Source: Lachnospiraceae bacterium (GTDB lineage Bacteria > Bacillota > Clostridia > Lachnospirales > Lachnospiraceae). Taken from it: a stretch of DNA of 64,000 bases. Made by a program: the position numbers and the translations under genes. Location of the stretch: NCBI GenBank assembly GCA_022792535.1, contig JAAWBG010000017.1, positions 22,347 to 86,346 on the forward strand. The letters run 5' to 3'. The notes beneath the pieces were generated by a model. It was not told where the DNA came from, ran no database searches, and saw only the letters and a list, made by a program, of their open reading frames with translations. Below, one piece after another: positions 24,254 through 30,976 of this stretch (position 1 is the first letter of the stretch; every line of letters begins with the position of its first letter).

Positions 24254-25141
24254 ATGAAAGAAAAAAACAAATCAGAGATTAGAAAGAACACAGATCCCAA
24301 AAGCAAACTCCTCACCATCGGCCAATTTGCGGCTATGCATGGAATCAATAAGAAAACATTGATGTGGTATGACGAGATTGGCCTATTCCACCCTGCCTTC
24401 ATCCACCCTGAAAATGGCTATCGCTATTACAGCTATCATCAAAGTCCCATATTAGAAACCATTCTCCTGCTGCGGGAACTGGACGTCTCTCTGGAAGTGA
24501 TACAAAAATTCATGGAACATCGTTCTGCCAAAAAACTGAAATGTCTTCTGGAAGAGAAGATCGGGGATTTAGACCGCCATCTTGTCCATCTGCAGGCAGT
24601 CCGAAACACCTTATGCAGTCATCATCAGAATATGGTCACTTTGCTTACCATGGATTTATCTAAAATCAGCATTGTGGCAAAAGAAGAACGCCGCCTGGTT
24701 ACTGTGGAGATTGATCCGGATATTTCCTTTGAAAAAGAAGTGGAACTGATTACAGCTGAGACAGAAAAATACCAGTTGGGACGTCTCCATGATGCTTCCT
24801 ATGGCTCCATGATCTCTGTCTCCAGCCTGCAAAAGGGCGACTTTCATAATTACTCCAAATTATTTATAGATCTCCCTGTCCACCGGCAGATCTATAAAAC
24901 GAAAAATACTGCCCAAACCGGGTTGCACCTGCAGCCCGGCGGCAGTTATCTGAGAGCCTTCCACAAGGGAAACTGGGACAAGATCCCAAAGCGTTATCAG
25001 GAGGTCCTGCACTACGCCGCCCAGCATGGTCTGACCTTATCCGGTTATTCCTATGAGATGGGCATCAATGAAAATGTCATTGACCGAGTGGAAGACTATA
25101 TTGTGCAGATTGAAATTCCCATTGCTTCCTCTTACAAATGA
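24254..25141 (+). CDS. MerR-family regulator with GyrI/BmrR-like effector domain
   Basis: 295-aa regulator of the BmrR type. Winged helix at about residues 17-85 (LLTIGQFAAMHGINKKTLMWYDEIGLFHPAFIHPENGYRYYSYHQSPILETILLLRELDVSL), a dimerisation helix to about 130, and a C-terminal effector domain (about 150-295) with GSMISVSSL and GSYLRAFHKGNWDKIPKRYQEVLHYAAQHG like AraC-E/GyrI drug-binding folds. It is divergent from the MATE pump and 15 bases from its operator, so it is the likely drug sensor. Its end overlaps the convergent peptidase gene by 10 bases. Confidence 0.92.
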   Translation: MKEKNKSEIRKNTDPKSKLLTIGQFAAMHGINKKTLMWYDEIGLFHPAFIHPENGYRYYSYHQSPILETILLLRELDVSLEVIQKFMEHRSAKKLKCLLEEKIGDLDRHLVHLQAVRNTLCSHHQNMVTLLTMDLSKISIVAKEERRLVTVEIDPDISFEKEVELITAETEKYQLGRLHDASYGSMISVSSLQKGDFHNYSKLFIDLPVHRQIYKTKNTAQTGLHLQPGGSYLRAFHKGNWDKIPKRYQEVLHYAAQHGLTLSGYSYEMGINENVIDRVEDYIVQIEIPIASSYK

Positions 25142-25587
25142 TCGTACTGTGCATAGTACAATCCATCCATCGTAAAGCTGGATACTCCGGTATTATAATT
25201 GCCAGTTCCTCGGTAAGACATCCATCTTCCAATTCCTCCATTGGAAATCGCTGGATCCAGCACATGAATCTGCTGTCCATTGGTATCGTCATATCCAGAA
25301 ATCAATACTCCGTGACCTGCTCCATTCGTCAAGGTTGTATCTGCCAGCAGCAATTGATTGTCATCAATGGCCTTCTTAATCTCTGAAAAGTCAATGGAAA
25401 CATTGATCCAGCGAAATCCATTTAATCTTGCCACTGTATTGATATCTCCCGGCAGATCTGCATCATGTCTTCCTTCCCAAAATAACCTCTGTCCCCGATA
25501 ATACAAATGAATCATATTACAAACTGCCATCCAACAGGCATTATTTCCAATCTGGCTGATTTCTTCTACTGCAAGTACATTTCTCAT
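25132..25587 (-). CDS. Papain-like cysteine peptidase (C39/C70-like)
   Basis: 151-aa protein without signal peptide. The N-terminal QIGNNACWMAVCNMIHLYYRG gives the oxyanion Gln and catalytic Cys (ACW) of papain-fold peptidases; GAGHGVLISGYD supplies the His, and IHVLDP the Asp. The size suits the C70/C39-like minimal peptidases. It is last in an operon with a 93-aa unknown and two DUF2589-like proteins, which are its likely substrates or partners. GGGAGAGG precedes the ATG. Confidence 0.8.
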   Translation of the reverse strand: MRNVLAVEEISQIGNNACWMAVCNMIHLYYRGQRLFWEGRHDADLPGDINTVARLNGFRWINVSIDFSEIKKAIDDNQLLLADTTLTNGAGHGVLISGYDDTNGQQIHVLDPAISNGGIGRWMSYRGTGNYNTGVSSFTMDGLYYAQYDHL

Positions 25588-25613
25588 CTGTTCCTCTCCC
25601 TTTTCTGCCTAAA

Positions 25614-25671
25614 ATTCATTTCCATTCTCTTACGAAATCCTTCTTGAATCCTACCATTCATTTCCATTCTC
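25614..25671. repeat. 16-bp direct repeat, 42 bp apart
   Basis: ATTCATTTCCATTCTC occurs at 25614-25629 and 25656-25671. The second copy encodes the last residues (ENGNE) of the 93-aa protein and the first lies in the gap before the peptidase gene, so a short tandem duplication seems likely. Confidence 0.6.
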
Positions 25672-25932
25672 CCATGGAGGTTTTCTTGCAAATCCTACAT
25701 GATAGGTCACTTTTTCCATCGTCAGCTCATGCTCTCCAATCCTATAACATCCCACAGCGATATCTTTTCCAATAATGATCCCTTTGGGATAATCATTGAG
25801 GCAGCGATTCAGCAACGCAAGCTGTTCTTCCCTGGACTGATCTGATAAAGGCTGATTAGGATTCACACTGCCTATGGCAACCAGTTTTACATACCGGATT
25901 TCGGACATGGTATGTTTCCGTTTCTGCTCCAT
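25651..25932 (-). CDS. Small protein of unknown function in the DUF2589 operon
   Basis: 93-aa soluble protein that I do not recognise. It has a beta-rich look (IRYVKLVAIGSV, PKGIIIGKDIAVGCYRIGEHELTMEKVTYHVGFARKPPW), ends in a Trp, and has one Cys at about position 62. GGAAGG lies 11 bases before the ATG; an internal Met9 (25908) is an alternative start. It sits between a DUF2589-like gene and the peptidase in the same direction with gaps of 59 and 63 bases. Confidence 0.6.
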   Translation of the reverse strand: MEQKRKHTMSEIRYVKLVAIGSVNPNQPLSDQSREEQLALLNRCLNDYPKGIIIGKDIAVGCYRIGEHELTMEKVTYHVGFARKPPWENGNEW

Positions 25933-25991
25933 TCATATTCAATCCTTCCACTCCATTCACACGGAATCCTTCTCTTTTATTCTGTCACTTG

Positions 25992-27224
25992 CTATTTACT
26001 TTTGGCTCCCTTTTCCTTCGCCCCATCTGCCTGAACTGGCGTTATCCCGCTGTCTGCCTGAGCCGGCGTTGCTGGCCTGCCGCTGCTTTGCTGGGGAAGA
26101 GTACCTGTATTCTGCGCCTGGTCTGCCACTCCTCCGGAGATAGCATTGTTATATTCCACACGTTTTGACAGCAGATTTTCCTCTATGCGATCATAGGTTT
26201 TCTGTGCCTCTATCGCCTGATTCTGGACGACAGCTAATGCCTGATACTGGCTCTCAGAATCACCATATTCGGCACAGGTTCCGTCTTTACGGAAAGCTTT
26301 TAATCCAAAAAGCTCCGACACTCCTTTGCCCTCACCGCCGCTGTCTGCCGCCAGCCTGATTAAGTCTGCCATCTGATTGCAGAAATTCCACCAGGTCTGG
26401 TTTACCTCATCCATTGCCTGACTGAACTGATCCGCCTTATTCTCATCCTCCTCTTTGGAGCGGTCCAATCTCTGCAGCATCTGAGTCAGAGAAGCCTGAT
26501 ATGCATTCTGCTGACTGGCAGCTAAATTTTTCATTTTCTGAATGTTACTTTCTAACCCATTTCGAGCCGCATCCCGCTGATTTTCCAGGACAAGAATATC
26601 CCCTCTTAATCGTTTCATATTTTCTGCTTTCAGACGGGCGCTGTCTGTGAGATTTTGTCCGTTTCCATCTTTCAATTCCGAGCTTATCAGCATAGGCGAG
26701 ATACAGGAAGCCATCATATCTAACACCCTGGACAGTCCTTCTGGTGTTCCGTGATTGGAGGCTCTGACATCTACATGATATTTTGCTGAATTATCAGAAC
26801 TTCTGGTATTGGAACTGTGGGAACTGACACTTCCTGTAATATTGACTTTGATTGGGCCAAACTTTGCAGATCCAGACAAAGACGCACCCAGGTCTGTTGC
26901 CTTCTCTGACTTCTCACTCTGTTTTACCTCCATATCAAACAGCACGTTTACCTCATCCACCTGAAGATTTGGAATGGGCACAATGGCAAGTACCGGCACC
27001 GCAACTTTCATTTCTTCTAAATTACTTGTTCCATCATCATTTGCACTCCGTCTCTGATATCCAAAAGACGCCGTGCGTACCCTTCCATTTGCGTCAAATC
27101 CAACGTCATTGATAAAATCTGCTGTGGAACGAGCCAGTAGAATACTGGCGTCTGCCGCCGCTGTAAGCGGACCTCCAATCAAACTTTTCATATCTAATCC
27201 TGCAAATTGCTCCGCTATTGACAT
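25992..27224 (-). CDS. DUF2589-like protein with coiled-coil tail (first paralogue)
   Basis: 410-aa cytosolic protein. Residues 1-195 fit DUF2589: LIGGPLTAAADASILLARSTADFINDVGF, then VPVLAIVPIPNLQVDEVNVLFDMEVKQ, KFGPIKVNITGSVSSHSSNTRSSDNSAKYHVDVRASNHGTPEGLSRVLDMM. Residues 200-375 are a long helical, Gln/Asn/Lys-rich coiled coil (ARLKAENMKRLRGDILVLENQRDAA and on), and the last 35 residues are Pro/Gln/Ala-rich and disordered. AAAGGAGG lies before the ATG. DUF2589 has no known function to me. The gene is part of a five-gene operon with a second DUF2589-like gene and a cysteine peptidase. Confidence 0.78.
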   Translation of the reverse strand: MSIAEQFAGLDMKSLIGGPLTAAADASILLARSTADFINDVGFDANGRVRTASFGYQRRSANDDGTSNLEEMKVAVPVLAIVPIPNLQVDEVNVLFDMEVKQSEKSEKATDLGASLSGSAKFGPIKVNITGSVSSHSSNTRSSDNSAKYHVDVRASNHGTPEGLSRVLDMMASCISPMLISSELKDGNGQNLTDSARLKAENMKRLRGDILVLENQRDAARNGLESNIQKMKNLAASQQNAYQASLTQMLQRLDRSKEEDENKADQFSQAMDEVNQTWWNFCNQMADLIRLAADSGGEGKGVSELFGLKAFRKDGTCAEYGDSESQYQALAVVQNQAIEAQKTYDRIEENLLSKRVEYNNAISGGVADQAQNTGTLPQQSSGRPATPAQADSGITPVQADGAKEKGAKSK

Positions 27225-27268
27225 AAGGTACCTCCTTTATTTTTCATCTGTATTTTCTTCTGCCTGTT

Positions 27269-27442
27269 TTATCGGAGAAAGGAAACATCTGCTTCTATCT
27301 TTTCTATCCACAGAATATTTCTATGTTCAAAATCACAATCTCCATATTCCATCCACAGTCTAAGATTCATGCAGCTCCAAAGATAGTCAGCATATCTCTT
27401 TCCTGTCTTTTTTATCCTTTCCTCCTCTTCACACTTTTTCAT
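27269..27442 (-). CDS. 57-aa small protein coupled to the second DUF2589 gene
   Basis: 57-aa protein with a charged helical start (MKKCEEEERIKKTGKRYADYLWSCMNL) and an aromatic/acidic second half (LWMEYGDCDFEHRNILWIEKIEADVSFL). Not recognised. Its ATG at 27442 overlaps the end of the upstream DUF2589 gene by 14 bases and AAGGAAAAC lies before it, as in translational coupling. An upstream start at 27481 is possible. Confidence 0.5.
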   Translation of the reverse strand: MKKCEEEERIKKTGKRYADYLWSCMNLRLWMEYGDCDFEHRNILWIEKIEADVSFLR

Positions 27443-28337
27443 TTCCGTTTTCCTTACTTTTTCTGTTTTCATCCAATCCATTTTTCAATTCCAGCATCAT
27501 GATTTTTTCCTGAAGTTCCATCATTTGATTCATAATGTCAGACTGAGCTTTTAAATAAATCTGTCTGTTAAAAGCATAGGTTTCTTCTGGATCTGCATCG
27601 TGACTGATCTGATAGAGTTTTTCTTGCTCTTTTAAACTTTCTGTTACTTTTTGATATAATTGTCTCAGCTTTTTCACATTACGCTTATATTCAGAAATTT
27701 CCTGCCATGTGTTTTTCTGCTCCTGGGTACTCAGATTACCATCTATCGTAACAGGGGTGGTATCTAACTGTTTTGCCATCTGATTGGAGCTCAGCATGTC
27801 GGTAATACGCATCACTCCCTCTGTAGCTGGAATAGATTTAACCTCCATGTGGTAAGATACTCTCGGCAGAAAATTGCTGTCCCGCTGTTCTGGTGAACAA
27901 ATCCTGCCATTAATCCGAACTTTTCCGTCTGGGTCGCTCTCCGCTCTCACCTCCGTTGCGAATGTAATCTCCGCTTTCTCCACCATAAGATTTGTGATGG
28001 GCACAACCGACAGCAAAGGAATCTGCACCTGCAGATTGTCTAAGCTGTATCCATCTTCATTTTCCTGCCGAACTTGATCATAAGCAAGATTCATATTATC
28101 CAGATGAATCACTTCTTCCTGACCATTCTGCTTCACTGACCCCATGCTTTTGACAAAATCTATCACATGGGCCCGAAGTTTTTGATTCGACTCTGCCAGC
28201 GCATGCAGCGGTGCGTATACCAGTTCGTCCAGCAATATAAAATTATTATCCATAATCCCGGCGTCATTACTTTTCTTTGCTCCCCCGGAAGATTGATTTC
28301 TTCTGCCTCCGGAAGAAGCATTCTCTTTTCCCGCCAC
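27429..28337 (-). CDS. DUF2589-like protein (second paralogue)
   Basis: 302-aa protein parallel to the one at 25992-27224. After a Ser/Gly/Lys-rich leader (1-28), LDELVYAPLHALAESNQKLRAHVIDFVKSMG and IPLLSVVPITNLMVEKAEITFATEVRAE align with the DUF2589 core, then YHMEVKSIPATEGVMRITDMLSSNQM; residues 210-290 are a coiled coil (ISEYKRNVKKLRQLYQKVTESLKEQEKLYQ). The start is a GTG with AAGGGAG upstream. First structural gene of the operon; the two paralogues may form a hetero-oligomer. Confidence 0.72.
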   Translation of the reverse strand: MAGKENASSGGRRNQSSGGAKKSNDAGIMDNNFILLDELVYAPLHALAESNQKLRAHVIDFVKSMGSVKQNGQEEVIHLDNMNLAYDQVRQENEDGYSLDNLQVQIPLLSVVPITNLMVEKAEITFATEVRAESDPDGKVRINGRICSPEQRDSNFLPRVSYHMEVKSIPATEGVMRITDMLSSNQMAKQLDTTPVTIDGNLSTQEQKNTWQEISEYKRNVKKLRQLYQKVTESLKEQEKLYQISHDADPEETYAFNRQIYLKAQSDIMNQMMELQEKIMMLELKNGLDENRKSKENGNEKV

Positions 28338-28504
28338 AAAACCATCTCCCTTATTCTATTCTGCACAGGGTTTGTTCTGCACTTTACTTGCTTATTCCTT
28401 TTTATTTACTTATTATTTTACCGCTGCTTTTTTCACCTGAGAACTTACATTTGAGAAAATATTTCCACCTTTCAATAGATCTGTCAGTAAATGCCATAAC
28501 TTTC

Positions 28505-28714
28505 TTAGAAAAGCTCATATTCCTTATAAACCATAATATCGCTGGGCTGACAATGAAATATCTGACAGAGACGATTGATAGATTTGAGTGTAAAATTGTG
28601 ATTATGCTTTAGTCTGCTGATCTCGGCAGGGTTGAGATTATATGTATATTCTAAATCATAAATTGATATTTTCCGATCTTTCAGCATCATCCAAAATGGT
28701 TCAAAAGATATCAT
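28505..28714 (-). CDS. Small XRE/Cro-type DNA-binding protein
   Basis: 69-aa protein that is essentially one helix-turn-helix domain (FEPFWMMLKDRKISIYDLEYTYNLNPAEISRLKHNHNFTLKSINRLCQIFHCQPSDIMVY), like the YozG/Cro-type single-domain regulators. AGGGGAAGGGG precedes the ATG at 28714. It lies upstream of and in the same direction as the DUF2589 operon with a 167-base gap, so it may control that operon. Confidence 0.82.
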   Translation of the reverse strand: MISFEPFWMMLKDRKISIYDLEYTYNLNPAEISRLKHNHNFTLKSINRLCQIFHCQPSDIMVYKEYELF

Positions 28715-28767
28715 TTTCTTTCCCCTTCCCCTCTTAATATTTATTATCATAAAGGGAAAGTAAAAAA

Positions 28768-28797
28768 CTGATAACTTACATATATGTAAGCTATCAG
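28768..28797. promoter_or_regulatory. 30-bp inverted repeat upstream of the XRE gene
   Basis: CTGATA-a-CTTACATATATGTAAG-c-TATCAG is a near-perfect palindrome 54 bases upstream of the XRE start. It is a good operator candidate for that protein; an A-run on one side and T-rich DNA on the other also permit a terminator role. Confidence 0.5.
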
Positions 28798-28815
28798 CTC
28801 TTCATACTTTTTACA

Positions 28816-28999
28816 CTATGCAATGGCCTCCTTCGTATGTGGCAATACTATATTATTTAATATTGATTTTCCACACAATGTTGTCTCCTGATTAAAAGCA
28901 ATACCTTCATCAAAAACTATTTATCTTCTTTACCGCCATTTTTCCCTCAGTCATAATGTCAGTCATCTCAAATAAACTATAGATATTTTGACGGTTTAT
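28816..28999 (-). pseudogene. Decayed gene fragment, frameshifted
   Basis: Conceptual translation on the minus strand reads NRQNIYSLFEMTDIMTEGKMAVKKINSF, then after a one-base frameshift near 28914 continues DEGIAFNQETTLCGKSILNNIVLPHTKEAIA to a stop at 28816. No start or ribosome site remains. The family is not recognised; the coding look is modest evidence only. It lies in the same accessory gap as the toxin and the transposase relic. Confidence 0.35.
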
Positions 29000-29037
29000 A
29001 CATCATCAAAGGCCACTTGACAAAACTTAACAGGGAA

Positions 29038-29066
29038 TTGTCACAAAAGAAAGAATATGGTAGAAT
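29038..29066 (+). promoter_or_regulatory. Promoter of the holin-like toxin mRNA
   Basis: TTGTCA (29038-29043) and TAGAAT (29061-29066) are exactly 17 bp apart. The transcript would start near 29073 with a 64-nt leader in which CCTCCC (from 29101) can pair with GGGGAGG (29123-29128), hiding the ribosome site. Confidence 0.65.
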
Positions 29067-29136
29067 ACCAAAGAGAAACAATCGTGTTGCAGGGTGGCAG
29101 CCTCCCTAAACTTGAAAAAGAGGGGAGGTGGTGCAG

Positions 29137-29232
29137 ATGGATACATACCAGATTTTAAGCCTGTTATTTTTGGGTGGTAACTTCCTGATTGCGCTGCTTG
29201 CCTATATTGATAGGAACAACAAGCGAAAATAA
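29137..29232 (+). CDS. Type I toxin: 31-aa putative holin-like membrane peptide
   Basis: 31-aa peptide MDTYQILSLLFLGGNFLIAL followed by LAYIDRNNKRK: a short polar start, one membrane segment (about 5-22) and a basic tail YIDRNNKRK. This is the well-known pattern of Firmicute putative holin-like type I toxins. GAGGGGAGG lies before the ATG. The mRNA ends in a strong hairpin (29234-29272), and an antisense promoter fires back over that end. The leader can fold to mask the ribosome site, as in TxpA/BsrG-type toxins. Confidence 0.88.
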   Translation: MDTYQILSLLFLGGNFLIALLAYIDRNNKRK

Positions 29233-29233
29233 A

Positions 29234-29272
29234 TAAGCCTACCTTGTCACTTGCCCGGTGAAGGTAGGCTTT
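29234..29272. terminator. Toxin mRNA terminator hairpin (bidirectional)
   Basis: TAAGCCTACCTT (29234-29245) pairs with AAGGTAGGCTTTA (29261-29272), extended inward by TCAC/GTGA. It lies directly after the toxin stop and within the expected sense-antisense overlap. Confidence 0.8.
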
Positions 29273-29321
29273 AATGCTACTGGAGGTCAACCACTTTGTG
29301 GGCGGTTGTTTCCTCTTTTGT
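29234..29321 (-). ncRNA. Antisense antitoxin RNA of the type I module
   Basis: A minus-strand promoter TTGAAT (29351-29356) and TATATT (29328-29333) with 17-bp spacing predicts transcription from about 29321 toward the toxin, complementary to the toxin mRNA 3' end. The 3' end of the RNA is unknown: it may stop at the shared hairpin or run into the toxin gene. Gene existence is inferred from promoter quality and arrangement. Confidence 0.6.
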
Positions 29322-29497
29322 GTCTATAATATAGCATAATCCCCGGATAAATTCAAGAATAAATCCCGTTAATGCAAACCGTTAGTGTAGGATTACAATA
29401 CATGTGTTACAACTCAATATTTAAAAAGCAGAGACACTGCCTTTGTGTTATAATTTAAGTCACCACAACCAAAACAAACCGAAAGGAGTTCTCTGCT

Positions 29498-29745
29498 ATG
29501 ACTACTATAATACAGGATATGCGCTATTGTCTACCACTTATTAAATATGTTGACAAATCAGGCTCATTAACAACACGCGCAGACGTAATCCTGATACCGG
29601 ATTAGTTATTTTCTGGGTGAAACTCATGCAACGCGGTTACACCCGTTCCATTCCAGGCTTGTATCGGTTTTTACGCAAGCAAGGCTTAATGGCAGTAAAA
29701 CCACCTAATCCTAAAAGTCTTACGCAAGACACAAGATTTTTATGT
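29498..29745 (+). pseudogene. Internally deleted IS481-type transposase
   Basis: Translation from ATG 29498 gives MTTIIQDMRYCLPLIKYVDKSGSLTT, the N-terminus of IS481-like transposases common in Lachnospiraceae, then stops after ADVILIPD. In another frame from about 29586 the protein resumes as RNPDTGLVIFWVKLMQRGYTRSIPGLYRFLRKQGLMAVKPPNPK, the segment just before the catalytic core. About 50-60 residues are deleted between, and the DDE domain is missing. GAAAGGAG precedes the ATG. From 29273 to 29497 nothing but the antisense promoter is recognised. Confidence 0.8.
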
Positions 29746-29840
29746 CCCCGCCTATGTGTTACTTGTGTGCTATGTGTGTGCTACACTTCAAAATTCAGCA
29801 CTTTTTACCGCAATTCAGGAAAACGCAAACATAAAGAAAA

Positions 29841-29867
29841 CCCTTGAAAATACTGGATTTTCAAGGG
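29841..29867 (-). terminator. Terminator after rpsI
   Basis: CCCTTGAAAA (29841-29850) pairs with TTTTCAAGGG (29858-29867). On the minus strand it is followed by TTTTCTTT, giving an intrinsic terminator 30 bases past the rpsI stop; TTTTG follows on the plus strand too. Confidence 0.8.
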
Positions 29868-29896
29868 TTTTGTAAAATCTCTTATTCTGTTCCAAA

Positions 29897-30289
29897 CTAT
29901 CTCTTTGAGAACTGTGGCGCACGACGTGCTCCTTTGAGACCGTATTTCTTTCTTTCCTTCATTCTTGGATCACGTGTCAAGTAGCCTGCTGTCTTCAGCA
30001 CTGGTCTGTAATCAGCGTCTGCCTGTAGCAGCGCTCTGGAAATACCATGTCTGATTGCTCCGGCCTGACCTGTATATCCGCCGCCTTTTACATTTACTAA
30101 AACGTCAAATTTATCAACAGTATCTGTTGCCACCAATGGCTGGCGAACGATAACTTTCAGGGTTTCCATTCCCAAATAATCGTCAATATCTCTTTTATTA
30201 ATTGTAATCTTACCAGTTCCCGGTACTAAATATACTCTGGCAATTGATTTTTTTCTTCTTCCTGTTCCGTAGTACTTTGCATTAGCCAT
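29897..30289 (-). CDS. rpsI: 30S ribosomal protein S9
   Basis: 130-aa S9 protein. [35 protein letters not shown] at the start, [20 protein letters not shown] in the middle and the basic C-terminus [25 protein letters not shown], whose tail reaches the tRNA in the P site, are diagnostic. It follows rplM by 17 bases in the conserved pair, with AGGAGG before the ATG. Confidence 0.98.
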   Translation of the reverse strand: MANAKYYGTGRRKKSIARVYLVPGTGKITINKRDIDDYLGMETLKVIVRQPLVATDTVDKFDVLVNVKGGGYTGQAGAIRHGISRALLQADADYRPVLKTAGYLTRDPRMKERKKYGLKGARRAPQFSKR

Positions 30290-30306
30290 CTTTTCTTACC
30301 TCCTGA

Positions 30307-30735
30307 TTAAAATGTTAAAACTTCTGGTTTCTGAGCTGCATGCTTGTGCTCTGGTCCTGCATATACGAACAATTTCTTATACATCTGTCTTCCCAAAGGT
30401 CCCTTCGGAAGCATTCCTTTGACAGCAAGTTCTACAACTCTTTCCGGTTTGTTTGCTAACATCTCTTTTAATGTGGTCTCTTTCATTCCACCCACATATT
30501 CGGAGTGATGGTAGTAAATCTTCTGGGATAATTTTTTACCAGTTACTTTTACTTTGTCTGCATTGACAACGATCACATAGTCGCCGGTATCAATATGAGG
30601 GGTGTAGATCGGTTTGTTCTTTCCTCTCAATACTTTTGCCACTTCTGATGCCAAACGTCCCAAAGTCTTTCCTTCAGCATCAACTACGTACCATTTTCTC
30701 TCAATTGTTGCCGGGCTGGCCATAAAAGTTTTCAT
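30307..30735 (-). CDS. rplM: 50S ribosomal protein L13
   Basis: 142-aa L13, an early assembly protein of the large subunit. [62 protein letters not shown] and VRGMLP-like [19 protein letters not shown] are diagnostic. AAGGAGG is before the ATG. A strong promoter and a long leader precede it. Confidence 0.98.
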   Translation of the reverse strand: MKTFMASPATIERKWYVVDAEGKTLGRLASEVAKVLRGKNKPIYTPHIDTGDYVIVVNADKVKVTGKKLSQKIYYHHSEYVGGMKETTLKEMLANKPERVVELAVKGMLPKGPLGRQMYKKLFVYAGPEHKHAAQKPEVLTF

Positions 30736-30922
30736 CGAATGTTACCTCCTTGAATTTTACAATGTTACTCTGATATCCGAATGCCGTCCGCTGCACAAAA
30801 AATCGTGCCTTTTCTCCTGGTATTCCACTCGTTCTATCATTTTCACACCATTTACATTTTTCTTTGTACATCAAAGCAAAAACGCTTCGCCGGGGTTTGG
30901 CTTGCATTTCTAACTCGCCATA
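30736..30922 (-). ncRNA. Candidate L13 autoregulatory leader of rplM-rpsI
   Basis: The 187-nt leader between promoter and rplM has no convincing gene and contains a foldable GC-rich core on the minus strand (GGCGAGTTAGAAATGCAAGCC, then CCCCGGCGAAGCG). Firmicutes often carry an L13-binding leader at this position. I cannot fold it here, so the family assignment rests on context. Confidence 0.4.
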
Positions 30923-30929
30923 CTTGCTT

Positions 30930-30958
30930 ATTATATTACATAGACTTATCTGTGTCAA
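30930..30958 (-). promoter_or_regulatory. Consensus sigma-A promoter of rplM-rpsI
   Basis: Minus-strand TTGACA (30953-30958), 17-bp spacer, TATAAT (30930-30935): both hexamers match the consensus exactly. It makes rplM-rpsI independent of the upstream ecf/truA genes. Confidence 0.9.
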
Positions 30959-30976
30959 TTATTTTTTGCTGAACTG

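Noticed and set aside
29617..29847. 76-codon frame as an intact gene
   Set aside because: Its start is an internal Met of the deleted IS481 transposase and its tail has no family likeness.
30701..30958. 85-codon minus-strand frame in front of rplM
   Set aside because: It overlaps the consensus promoter and the leader and the rplM start; no ribosome site; better explained as an untranslated leader.
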